The notes under the pieces: generated by a model
The model's input: only the letters and a program-made list of their open reading frames with translations
The model's database searches: none
Told to the model about the DNA's origin: nothing
Shown: one piece after another, positions 52,179 through 60,271 of the stretch
Layout: each line of letters opens with the position of its first letter
Numbering within the stretch: the stretch's first letter is position 1
NCBI GenBank assembly: GCA_024402135.1
Contig: JAKSJN010000003.1
Location: 124,001 to 188,000 of the forward strand
Direction of reading: 5' to 3'
Length of the DNA: 64,000 nucleotides
DNA from: Bacteroidales bacterium
GTDB taxonomy: Bacteria > Bacteroidota > Bacteroidia > Bacteroidales > UBA932
Program-made: the position numbers and the translations under genes

Positions 52179-53815
52179 AAGACCTGAAAACATGCATGAA
52201 GGGCCTGACCAGGATGCTGGTGCCTACCATCGGCCCGATTCTGGTCAGCTGTATTATTGGAGCCATCCAGATTGCCGCCTCACTTGCCTTCGTATGGGTA
52301 AGCAAGGCCCTGGTCGACATCGCCAGCGGAGCCAGCGGCAAGGATCTCGGCACTCACGTTGTCCTGATGATCGTCATCATGCTGGTCCAGCTTATAGGCC
52401 GACTTGGGGCCAACTGGTGGGAAGGATGGTTCACGACAAAGTCAGCCATCCAGATGCGCAGGCACTATTTCAATCATGTCATGCGTTCGGAATGGACGGG
52501 ACGCGACAGTTTTCATTCCGCAGACACCATCAACCGTCTCGAGGAAGATATCCGCGTGGTGAACGACCTCATCTGCACCCGTGTTCCGGCATGCTTCATC
52601 ACGGTCTGCCAGTTCATCGCTGCGGCTATCTACATGTTCACCCTTCAGCCTGCGCTGCTTTGGGTGCTCGTCATCCTCATGCCTGTAGCCGTAATCGGCA
52701 GCAAGATGTTCTTCAAGACCATCCGAAGCCTTACCGCAAAGATCAGGGCGCTTGACAGCGAGTTGCAAGGACATATGCAGGAGAACCTCCAAAACCGTAT
52801 CCTGGTAAAGACAATGGCCGGCATGACACAGGTCATGGACCGCATGGCATCACTGCAGGACAGCATCTTCGGCAATACCGTAACAAGGATGAACTACAAT
52901 GCGGTTGCCCGCGGATTCATGGGATTCGGTTTCAGCGCAGGATACTGCGCAGCCTTTCTCTGGGGTATCTTCGGCATCAGATCCGGCGCCATCACATTCG
53001 GAACGATGACTGCATTCCTCCAGCTCGTCGGCCAGATTCAAAGGCCTATAGCTGACATAAGCCGCCATATCCCGGCGTTCATCCACAGCCTTACATCCGT
53101 GGAGCGTCTCATGGAACTTGAGGACCAGCCACTCGAGAAGGAGAACGGTTCAATAAGGCTTGACGGCGTCCCTGGAATCCGCGTCAGCGGAATGGGATTC
53201 CGCTATCCTGAACAGAAGGAGCCTGTCTTCACTGCCTTTTCCCACACATTCGAGCCAGGCAGCGTGACCGCCATAATGGGAGCCACAGGTTCAGGAAAAA
53301 GCACGCTCACCAGGCTGATACTTGCCTTGCTCAAGCCTGCTGATGGCAGCATAGAGATTTTCGATGGCAGCCACTGTGTTCCGGTATGCGCCGACACCCG
53401 CTGCAACTTCATGTATGTACCCCAGGGAAACAGCCTTATGAGTGGGACAATACGTGAGAATCTGCTGATGGCCGATCCGGGAGCCAGCGAGGCCAAGCTC
53501 AGGGAAGCCCTTCATCTTGCCGTAGCCGATTTCGTTCTGGATCTTCCGGAAGGTCTTGACTCCAGATGTTCAGAAAAAGGCAGTGGACTAAGCGAAGGCC
53601 AGGCTCAGCGCATAGCAATTGCCAGGGCATTGCTCCAGGAAGGAGGCGTCCTGATACTTGACGAAGCGACATCAGCACTCGACTCCGAGACAGAGCGCAC
53701 TCTGATAGACCGCCTGAGCGCCCATTACTCTGGTCATAAGACCATTCTTTGGGTCACCCATCGTGAAGCTGTCACCCAGTTCGCGGGAAACATTCTCAAA
53801 ATAGGAAATCACTGA
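52175..53815 (+). CDS. ABC transporter, fused permease-ATPase half-transporter
   Basis: The 546-residue protein has an exporter-type six-helix membrane domain (about 15-310) and an ATPase with Walker A GATGSGKST (369-377), the signature in the variant form LSEGQ (472-476) and Walker B VLILDEAT (492-499). It has no C39 peptidase domain. It should function as a homodimeric exporter. Translation is coupled to the S26-type peptidase, and no other transport gene is adjacent. The substrate may be a peptide or lipid. Its last seven bases overlap the convergent TonB-like gene. Confidence 0.9.
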   Translation: MKDLKTCMKGLTRMLVPTIGPILVSCIIGAIQIAASLAFVWVSKALVDIASGASGKDLGTHVVLMIVIMLVQLIGRLGANWWEGWFTTKSAIQMRRHYFNHVMRSEWTGRDSFHSADTINRLEEDIRVVNDLICTRVPACFITVCQFIAAAIYMFTLQPALLWVLVILMPVAVIGSKMFFKTIRSLTAKIRALDSELQGHMQENLQNRILVKTMAGMTQVMDRMASLQDSIFGNTVTRMNYNAVARGFMGFGFSAGYCAAFLWGIFGIRSGAITFGTMTAFLQLVGQIQRPIADISRHIPAFIHSLTSVERLMELEDQPLEKENGSIRLDGVPGIRVSGMGFRYPEQKEPVFTAFSHTFEPGSVTAIMGATGSGKSTLTRLILALLKPADGSIEIFDGSHCVPVCADTRCNFMYVPQGNSLMSGTIRENLLMADPGASEAKLREALHLAVADFVLDLPEGLDSRCSEKGSGLSEGQAQRIAIARALLQEGGVLILDEATSALDSETERTLIDRLSAHYSGHKTILWVTHREAVTQFAGNILKIGNH

Positions 53816-54522
53816 GCCACAAAGGCATAGACAATATTGCCAAGCTGATTGGCTGGAGCAGTAGGCGAAGATGAGAACTTCGCGCTGCGTGCCGCACGCA
53901 CTGCAAAGTCACGCAGGCACTTATCGGTTGATGAGACATCGTCATCCACCTTCGCAAAGGTCACGTTTCCGGCATTGTCAACCTTTATTATGACAGTAAC
54001 CTCACCTGCGCCCATACAGCGATAGGCCGGGATAGGGAGACGGCTGGCCTTTCTGCCGTCAAGCTGGTATGATACCACCGAAGGGCCCGAATACACTGCC
54101 TTCTTCTCTTCTTTCTTGCTGTCGTTCTTCGAAGAAGTGTTCACATAATCATCGTCAGGCTCATCAGGAAGGCTGTGACCATTCATCAGGTCCTGCTGCA
54201 GACGTTCAGCATCCCTGTAAAGCTGGTCGGCGTCGGTGCCGCGGTCATCCCTGAGTGCACCACGGTCCACGGCCACATTTCGCACGTTTGAAGGGATACT
54301 GACACCCTGGGAAGCGATGAGCTCGTCAATGCGGCGGCTTACCTCTTCCTTGAAATCAAGTTCCTTCTTGAGTTCCTCGATCTGTTCCTGCTTGGAGAAG
54401 TCGAGAACGAAGGAATTCTCGCTCTGGAGGGCAAAGCCGATCTGGCTGATAAGCAAAACGATAATCACCGTGAGATGTACTATCACGGTGATATATAGTC
54501 CTGCTCTGTCCTCTCTTTTCAT
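53809..54522 (-). CDS. TonB-like energy transducer, single membrane helix
   Basis: The 237-residue protein has an N-terminal cytoplasmic/membrane anchor (helix about 10-32) followed by a helical charged region, an acidic linker (LPDEPDDDYVNTSSKNDSKK) and a C-terminal domain (about 145-237) with GAGEVTVIIKVDNAGNVTFAKVDDDV and an alanine-rich final helix and strand, as in TonB C-terminal domains. It lacks the usual proline-rich spanning region. It is last in the asnS-udk operon, three bases after udk. It may contact TonB-dependent receptors or the ExbB/ExbD system. Confidence 0.85.
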   Translation of the reverse strand: MKREDRAGLYITVIVHLTVIIVLLISQIGFALQSENSFVLDFSKQEQIEELKKELDFKEEVSRRIDELIASQGVSIPSNVRNVAVDRGALRDDRGTDADQLYRDAERLQQDLMNGHSLPDEPDDDYVNTSSKNDSKKEEKKAVYSGPSVVSYQLDGRKASRLPIPAYRCMGAGEVTVIIKVDNAGNVTFAKVDDDVSSTDKCLRDFAVRAARSAKFSSSPTAPANQLGNIVYAFVAQ

Positions 54523-54525
54523 GCT

Positions 54526-55140
54526 TTATGCGTTACCCTGGAGGGCTTTCTCGATCGTTGCGATTATGACATCGACAGCGACCTTGTTGTGTCCGCCCTG
54601 CGGAATGATGATGTCAGCGTATCTCTTGCTAGGGTTGATGAACTGGAGATACATAGGCTTTACCGTACGCGAATAGCGTTCGATCACCCAATAGACATCC
54701 TTGCCACGTTCGGCAATGTCACGGGCCATGACACGCATAAGACGATCATCGTCATCAGCATCCACAAAAAGCTTGATGTCCATCTGGTCCATGAGCTCCT
54801 TGCAGGTGAAGATGAGTATGCCTTCGATTATCACGACATCGGCAGGCTCGACCTTGACAGTCTCCTCGGTGCGTCCACAGGTCAGGTAGGAATAGACAGG
54901 CTGTTCGATGCTCCCTCCACGCTTGAGTGCCTTGAGATGCTCACAAAGGAGTTCCCATTCAATTGCATCAGGATGGTCGAAATTGTGGACCCTCTTCTCT
55001 TCCTCTGGAAGACTGCTGCAATCACGGTAGTAGCTGTCCTGCGGGATGACAACGGCTCTCTTGCCGATGCGTTCGGTAATAGCCTTGACAACGGTGGTCT
55101 TTCCGCTGCCGGAGCCGCCTGCTATGCCTATGACCAACAT
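54526..55140 (-). CDS. udk: Uridine kinase
   Basis: The 204-residue enzyme phosphorylates uridine and cytidine in pyrimidine salvage. Walker A GGSGSGKTT is at 9-17, and the VVIIEGILIFTCKELMDQMDIKLFVDADDDDRLMRVMARDI region matches the family (residues about 105-145). It lies between asnS (three-base gap) and the TonB-like gene. The uridine phosphorylase-like enzyme at 25.6 kb would act in the same salvage area. Confidence 0.95.
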   Translation of the reverse strand: MLVIGIAGGSGSGKTTVVKAITERIGKRAVVIPQDSYYRDCSSLPEEEKRVHNFDHPDAIEWELLCEHLKALKRGGSIEQPVYSYLTCGRTEETVKVEPADVVIIEGILIFTCKELMDQMDIKLFVDADDDDRLMRVMARDIAERGKDVYWVIERYSRTVKPMYLQFINPSKRYADIIIPQGGHNKVAVDVIIATIEKALQGNA

Positions 55141-55143
55141 ATT

Positions 55144-56547
55144 CTAGTATTCAGCGTTCTTTGGAGTTCTTGGGAATGGAATCACGTCACGGATGTTGCT
55201 CATACCGGTAACGAAGAGCAGCAGACGCTCGAAACCGAGACCGAATCCGCTGTGAGGACATGAACCGAAACGACGGGTATCGATATACCACTCGAGGTTG
55301 GTACGGCTCATTCCAAGAGCATCCACGCGCTCCTCGATCTTCTCGAGAGACGCCTCACGCTCGGATCCACCGATGATCTCACCGATCTTAGGGAAGAGGA
55401 CATCCATGGCGCGTACTGTCTTGCCGTCCTCATTCTGCTTCATATAGAACGCCTTGATCTCCTTTGGATAGTCAGTAAGGATAACCGGTTTCTTGAAGTG
55501 CTGTTCAACAAGGAAACGCTCGTGCTCGCTCTGGAGGTCGGTGCCCCAGCTTACCGGATACTCGAACTCATGGCCGTTTGCGATAGCCTCTTCGAGGATC
55601 TTGATACCCTCGGTATACGGGAGACGTACGAACTCGGTGTCTGCGACGCTCTCGAGACGGGCGATAAGTTCGTTGTCATAGCGGTCATTGAGGAACTGGA
55701 TGTCGTCGCGGCAGTTGTCAAGAGCATACTTTACGAGATGCTTGATGAAATCCTCGGCGAGGTCCATGTTGTCCTTGATGTCGTAGAATGCCATCTCAGG
55801 CTCCACCATCCAGAACTCTGCGAGATGGCGAGGAGTATTCGAGTTCTCTGCACGGAAGGTAGGTCCGAAAGTATAGATCTCGCCAAGGGCAGTTGCACCA
55901 AGCTCGCCCTCGAGCTGACCGCTCACGGTAAGGCTTGTCTGCTTTCCGAAGAAATCCTTGGTGAAGTCCGGCTGGCCCTTCTTGTTCTTAGGCACATTGT
56001 TCAGGTCAAGAGTAGTAACCTGGAACATCTGTCCTGCACCCTCACAATCCGATGCTGTGATGAGAGGGGTGTTGAGATAAACGAAGCCCTTGCTGTGGAA
56101 GTACTCATGGATGGCGAATGCCATCTGGTTGCGCACGCGGAGGATTGCACCGAATGTGTTTGTCCTTGGACGCATGTGGGCAACGGTTCTGAGGTACTCG
56201 AATGAAGTATCCTTCTTCTGGAGAGGATAGCGCATAGGGTCGCACTCACCGTAAACCTCGATGGTGCCTGCCTGGATCTCCACTGCCTGGCCGCCGCCGA
56301 CAGACTCGACGAGCTTGCCGGCAACACCTATGCAGGCTCCTGTGGTGATCTTCTGGAGAAGGCTCTCCTCTACTGCAGTCTTGTCGACTACGATCTGGAT
56401 ATTGTTGATGGTTGAACCGTCATTGAGTGCGATGAAAGCAACGTTCTTGTTTCCTCTTTTTGTCCTTACCCAACCTTTGGCGAGGACTTCGACACCAGGC
56501 TCGCACTTGAGCAGGTCCTTGACCTTTGTTCTCTTTATCTGTTCCAT
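55144..56547 (-). CDS. asnS: Asparaginyl-tRNA synthetase
   Basis: The 467-residue class IIb synthetase charges tRNA-Asn. An OB-fold anticodon-binding domain at the N-terminus ([21 protein letters not shown]) is followed by the catalytic core: motif 2 [28 protein letters not shown] (split, about 217-245) and motif 3 [29 protein letters not shown], typical of AsnRS. The presence of asnS means asparagine tRNA need not rely on amidotransferase. It starts the asnS-udk-TonB operon. Confidence 0.96.
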   Translation of the reverse strand: MEQIKRTKVKDLLKCEPGVEVLAKGWVRTKRGNKNVAFIALNDGSTINNIQIVVDKTAVEESLLQKITTGACIGVAGKLVESVGGGQAVEIQAGTIEVYGECDPMRYPLQKKDTSFEYLRTVAHMRPRTNTFGAILRVRNQMAFAIHEYFHSKGFVYLNTPLITASDCEGAGQMFQVTTLDLNNVPKNKKGQPDFTKDFFGKQTSLTVSGQLEGELGATALGEIYTFGPTFRAENSNTPRHLAEFWMVEPEMAFYDIKDNMDLAEDFIKHLVKYALDNCRDDIQFLNDRYDNELIARLESVADTEFVRLPYTEGIKILEEAIANGHEFEYPVSWGTDLQSEHERFLVEQHFKKPVILTDYPKEIKAFYMKQNEDGKTVRAMDVLFPKIGEIIGGSEREASLEKIEERVDALGMSRTNLEWYIDTRRFGSCPHSGFGLGFERLLLFVTGMSNIRDVIPFPRTPKNAEY

Positions 56548-56578
56548 TGTTTTATATGATATCCGTCAATAGATTCCG

Positions 56579-56586
56579 CAAATTTA
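56579..56586 (-). promoter_or_regulatory. -7 box (TAAATTTG) for asnS
   Basis: An exact TAnnTTTG match on the minus strand, 31 bases before the asnS ATG; it lies directly after the S41 protease gene of the preceding operon. Confidence 0.6.
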
Positions 56587-56611
56587 ACAATTCTCCGACT
56601 AATCTCAAATC

Positions 56612-58198
56612 CTATTCCGGCAAGACAAGCTCATGAGGCTTCAATGCTTCCGCAACCGTATCATCGATGTCCAGGTGCAGATGGTAGAATGCATTGTCTC
56701 CCAGCTTGGAATAGCGGCCCACAAGAGCTCTGACCTGCGACATCATGTATGGCCGGTTGAGCGCCCACTCCCCTGCTGCGGGAACAAGGCCGTCCTTGCT
56801 TCGTGCATATTCAAGGAATTTCTGCTCAAGGCCCGCCCTGTCGAGGAAGGTCATGAGCCTGTCGAAACTGTCGATGGACGAAAGTTCGTTCCTGTTCCTG
56901 TCAAAGAAGTCGGAAGCAAAGCGCATGGCAGTCGCCTTCCTGTTGCAGTTCAGGTAGAATGCCGTTGCCTTGGTGGTATCGACCGGGACGAAGACATCCG
57001 GCACGATTCCTCCACCGCCATATACGGTACGGCCGCCTGCCGTCTTGAATATCTCGGACTTGTCCACCTTGATACTGTCAGCGTCAAGCATTTCACCGTC
57101 ATTGAAACGCCTGATTATGTCGTATTCATAATCGTCCGAATAAGGTTTCTGGATGCAACGGCCGGAAGGAGTGTAGAATCGGGCTATCGTGATACGCACG
57201 CCGGATCCGTCAGTAAAGTACAGAGGTTCCTGTACAAGTCCCTTTCCGAACGAACGGCGGCCGATAATAAGACCTCGGTCATTATCCTGGATGGCGCCGG
57301 CAAAGATCTCGCTGGAGGAAGCCGAAGACTCATCGATGAGAACCTTGAGACGAACGTCGGAGAGAATTCCCTTGCCATCGGCCTTGTATTCCTCGCGTGC
57401 CTGGTGGAGACCCTCCATATACACGATCATATCCCCACGGTCCAGGAACATGTTTGCAAGTATAAGCGCCTGGTCCATATAGCCTCCGGTGTTTCCACGA
57501 AGGTCGAAGATGAGTTCGGTCATGTGCTTGTCAAGAAGTTCAAGCGCCGCCAGGGTGACTTCCTGGGCTGTCGTACGGGTGAACTTGGCAAGTCTGATGT
57601 AGCCCGTAGTGTCATTAAGCATGAAGGAAGCATCCACACAGTGTACAGGTATCTTGCCTCTGGTAATCTCGAACGGAATGACCTCGGAGCCACGGCCAAC
57701 CGTAACGGTGACCTTGGTACCTGCCGGGCCCTTCATATGGCGGACCATGCTGTCCTGCGGATATTTCACACCGGCGATATCGATGCCGTCAACCTTGAGC
57801 AGACGGTCACCCTGCCGCATTCCGACCTTCTCTGCCGGACCTCCTGGAATCGCCTCGATGACGATTGCCGTATCATTCGGCACATTGAACTGGATACCGA
57901 TTCCGTCGAAATTGCCGGCGAGCTCAGTTTCAGACTCCTCCAGTTCGACAGGAGGCATATATACGGTATGAGGATCCAGTTCCTTGAGCGCAGCCACGAC
58001 CGCAGCATCGGTCATAGCCTTGCGGTCTATGGTATCCACATAACGTTTCTCGACCTCCTCAAGAATCAGGTTCAGCTTACGCCAGTCATTTCCACCGGCA
58101 TCCAGCTTCTTCCTTGGAGCGAGGTTCTGGACAGTCAGCACACCCAATGCGCCGATCGCCATGCCCAGAAGGGCTATGATCAGTGGTCTATGATTCAT
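56612..58198 (-). CDS. S41 family C-terminal processing peptidase
   Basis: The 528-residue periplasmic protease has an N-terminal membrane anchor (about 5-25), a PDZ domain (about 90-175, GIGIQFNVPNDTAIVIEAI, GPAEKVGMRQGDRLLKVDG) and the S41 catalytic domain with the Ser294/Lys319 dyad (DESSASSSE and SFGKGLVQ). It cleaves non-polar C-termini of exported proteins. It is the last gene of the 56.6-64 kb operon and overlaps the deaminase gene by four bases. Confidence 0.93.
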   Translation of the reverse strand: MNHRPLIIALLGMAIGALGVLTVQNLAPRKKLDAGGNDWRKLNLILEEVEKRYVDTIDRKAMTDAAVVAALKELDPHTVYMPPVELEESETELAGNFDGIGIQFNVPNDTAIVIEAIPGGPAEKVGMRQGDRLLKVDGIDIAGVKYPQDSMVRHMKGPAGTKVTVTVGRGSEVIPFEITRGKIPVHCVDASFMLNDTTGYIRLAKFTRTTAQEVTLAALELLDKHMTELIFDLRGNTGGYMDQALILANMFLDRGDMIVYMEGLHQAREEYKADGKGILSDVRLKVLIDESSASSSEIFAGAIQDNDRGLIIGRRSFGKGLVQEPLYFTDGSGVRITIARFYTPSGRCIQKPYSDDYEYDIIRRFNDGEMLDADSIKVDKSEIFKTAGGRTVYGGGGIVPDVFVPVDTTKATAFYLNCNRKATAMRFASDFFDRNRNELSSIDSFDRLMTFLDRAGLEQKFLEYARSKDGLVPAAGEWALNRPYMMSQVRALVGRYSKLGDNAFYHLHLDIDDTVAEALKPHELVLPE

Positions 58199-58605
58199 TC
58201 AACGTCAACTTTTTCCACCTCGATTCCAGCCTTTCTGAGAAGATCGACGCCATCCGTAAGCCTGTACTCGTCACGGTACACCACACGCTTGATGCCCGCC
58301 TGGATGATCAGTTTCGAGCACTCGATGCATGGCGACGCCGTAACGTACAAGGTTGCGCCATCCGAGTTGTTGCCGGACTTGGCAATCTTCGAGATAGCGT
58401 TGGCCTCTGCATGGAGGACATATGGTTTTGTAACACCGTTCTCATCCTCACACACGTTCTCGAAACCGGCCGGTGTTCCGTTGTAACCGTCCGAGATGAT
58501 CATCTTGTCCTTGACAAGCAGCGCACCGACCTGACGGCGGCGACAATAAGAATTCTTGGCCCAGATTGCGGCCATCTCAATATATCTGGAATCGAATTTC
58601 TCCAT
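58195..58605 (-). CDS. Deoxycytidylate deaminase family protein
   Basis: The 136-residue zinc enzyme has the deaminase site HAEANAI (His and catalytic Glu, about 64-70) and PCIEC (about 91-95) with the two zinc cysteines. It would convert dCMP to dUMP for thymidylate synthesis, as in the ComEB family. It lies two bases after the acyl-CoA synthetase gene and overlaps the protease start by four bases. Confidence 0.92.
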   Translation of the reverse strand: MEKFDSRYIEMAAIWAKNSYCRRRQVGALLVKDKMIISDGYNGTPAGFENVCEDENGVTKPYVLHAEANAISKIAKSGNNSDGATLYVTASPCIECSKLIIQAGIKRVVYRDEYRLTDGVDLLRKAGIEVEKVDVE

Positions 58606-58607
58606 GA

Positions 58608-60263
58608 TTAGGATCTCTGGTAGAGGTATCTCTTGATGCTCTTCTTAGGGGTACGCTCGAAATCCTCCGGCATAAACTCTATCTTGCGGATACGGGCGTA
58701 GTTAGGAATCTCCTTGTTGATTTCTGGCAGCGATGCGTTGATACGCTCCATGAGCTGGGCACGGCTTATTCCGTCAAGCTCGGCCTGATGATAGTCAGGA
58801 TAGATGAGCGCGGTAATGCCGCCCTCGTCCTCGATGGCAAGTGAATCAACGACGTAGGAAACATTGTTGATGACAGCCTCGATCTCCTCAGGATAGATAT
58901 TCTGGCCTGAAGGGCCGAGAATCATGCACTTTGAACGGCCGCGGAGGAAGACGAATCCTTCATCATCGATCACACCCATATCACCGGTACGGAACCAGCC
59001 ATCCTCGGTGAATGATGCCGCAGTCGCCTCCTCGTTCTTGTAATAACCCAGGAACACGTTCATACCCTTTACCAGAAGCTCACCAGGGATGTTCTTGGGG
59101 TCTTCTGAGTTGATCTTGATCTCGCAGGCTTCGATAGGCTTGCCGCATGATCCTACCTTGGCCTTGTACCATTTCGCGTATGTAAGGAGCGGAGCACACT
59201 CGGTCATTCCATATCCTACAGTATAAGGGAAATGAATCTTGTGGAAGAAACGCTCTACCTCTGGATTGAATGCGGCACCGCCCAGGATAACCTCCTCGAA
59301 ACGGCCACCGAATGACTCGATGAGGGTATTGCGGATCTTTTTCTCGATGAAGACGTTGAGAATAGGAATCTTGAGGAAGGTGGAATTCTTGTCAAGAACC
59401 GGCTTGAGCTGGGACTTGTAAATCTTCTCGATCACGAGAGGGACTGCAATCACGATGTCAGGTCTGATTTCTCCGAGGGCCTTCATGATGATCTTCGGGC
59501 TAGGCACCCTGGTCAGGAAATGTACGTGGGCACCGATGGTCATCTCGAACAGGAACTCGAACATCATGCCATACATATGGGCGCATGGAAGCATGGATAC
59601 CACCTCTGACTCGCATGTCATCTGAGGCTCACAGTTGACACGGGCATTGTAGATATTGCAGTACAGGGCACGATAAGGGATCATTACTCCCTTGCTGAAA
59701 CCTGATGTACCGGAAGTATAGTTGATCATGGCGAGCTCATCGGCAGAATCCTCATAATAGTCGATGTCGTCCTTCGAGAATCCGTTTGGATAGAGCTTGC
59801 CGAATTCGTCCATAAGGTTCTGGCGATAGTCCGCCATCTCCTCGTCACGGGAGTAGATGAACTTCATCGTATTCATCTGGACTACCACTGAGAGCCCTGG
59901 CATCTCGGTTTCCGAGAGGCCTTCCCAGATGGACTCGTCAACAAAGAATACCTTTGCTTCCGAATGGTTTACAAGATAATGTATGTTGCCTGGCTTGAAC
60001 TCGTGGAGAAGCGGAACGGGAACGGCTCCATATGTGGTCGCGGCCATGAAACATACACCCCAGTGTGCCTGGTTGCGGGCGCACAGAGCGACTTTGTCGC
60101 CCTTCTGCAATCCACATTTCTCAAACATCACATGGAGCTGACGGATGCGTGTGGCCACATCTCCGTATGTCAGGGTCGCACCCTGGTAGTTAGAAAGCGC
60201 AGGACGCTCCCAGTTTTCCTTGAAGCTCTTTTCAAGTAGCTTGTTAACCGATTTGAATTCCAT
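58608..60263 (-). CDS. AMP-binding acyl-CoA synthetase (long-chain type)
   Basis: The 551-residue ANL-family enzyme activates a carboxylic acid, probably a fatty acid, through an adenylate and links it to CoA. The core motif is INYTSGTSGFSKGVM (about 180-194), followed by VGYGMTECAPLLTY (about 324-337), TGDMGVIDDEGFVFLRGRSK (about 423-442) and a C-terminal lysine in TPKKSIKR. The start at 60263 begins with MEFKSVNKLLEKSF, in keeping with homologues; a longer extension would overlap the upstream gene. It lies eight bases after the 733-residue protein gene. Confidence 0.92.
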   Translation of the reverse strand: MEFKSVNKLLEKSFKENWERPALSNYQGATLTYGDVATRIRQLHVMFEKCGLQKGDKVALCARNQAHWGVCFMAATTYGAVPVPLLHEFKPGNIHYLVNHSEAKVFFVDESIWEGLSETEMPGLSVVVQMNTMKFIYSRDEEMADYRQNLMDEFGKLYPNGFSKDDIDYYEDSADELAMINYTSGTSGFSKGVMIPYRALYCNIYNARVNCEPQMTCESEVVSMLPCAHMYGMMFEFLFEMTIGAHVHFLTRVPSPKIIMKALGEIRPDIVIAVPLVIEKIYKSQLKPVLDKNSTFLKIPILNVFIEKKIRNTLIESFGGRFEEVILGGAAFNPEVERFFHKIHFPYTVGYGMTECAPLLTYAKWYKAKVGSCGKPIEACEIKINSEDPKNIPGELLVKGMNVFLGYYKNEEATAASFTEDGWFRTGDMGVIDDEGFVFLRGRSKCMILGPSGQNIYPEEIEAVINNVSYVVDSLAIEDEGGITALIYPDYHQAELDGISRAQLMERINASLPEINKEIPNYARIRKIEFMPEDFERTPKKSIKRYLYQRS

Positions 60264-60271
60264 GAATGATA

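Noticed and set aside
51732-53815. Complete ribosomal peptide or bacteriocin biosynthesis cluster
   Set aside because: There is no precursor peptide, modifying enzyme or PqqD-like protein beside the two genes.
56633-58486. A 617-codon open frame on the plus strand
   Set aside because: It lies antisense to the S41 protease gene and part of the deaminase gene, both with intact catalytic motifs; its translation has no recognisable domain. It is a shadow caused by codon bias.
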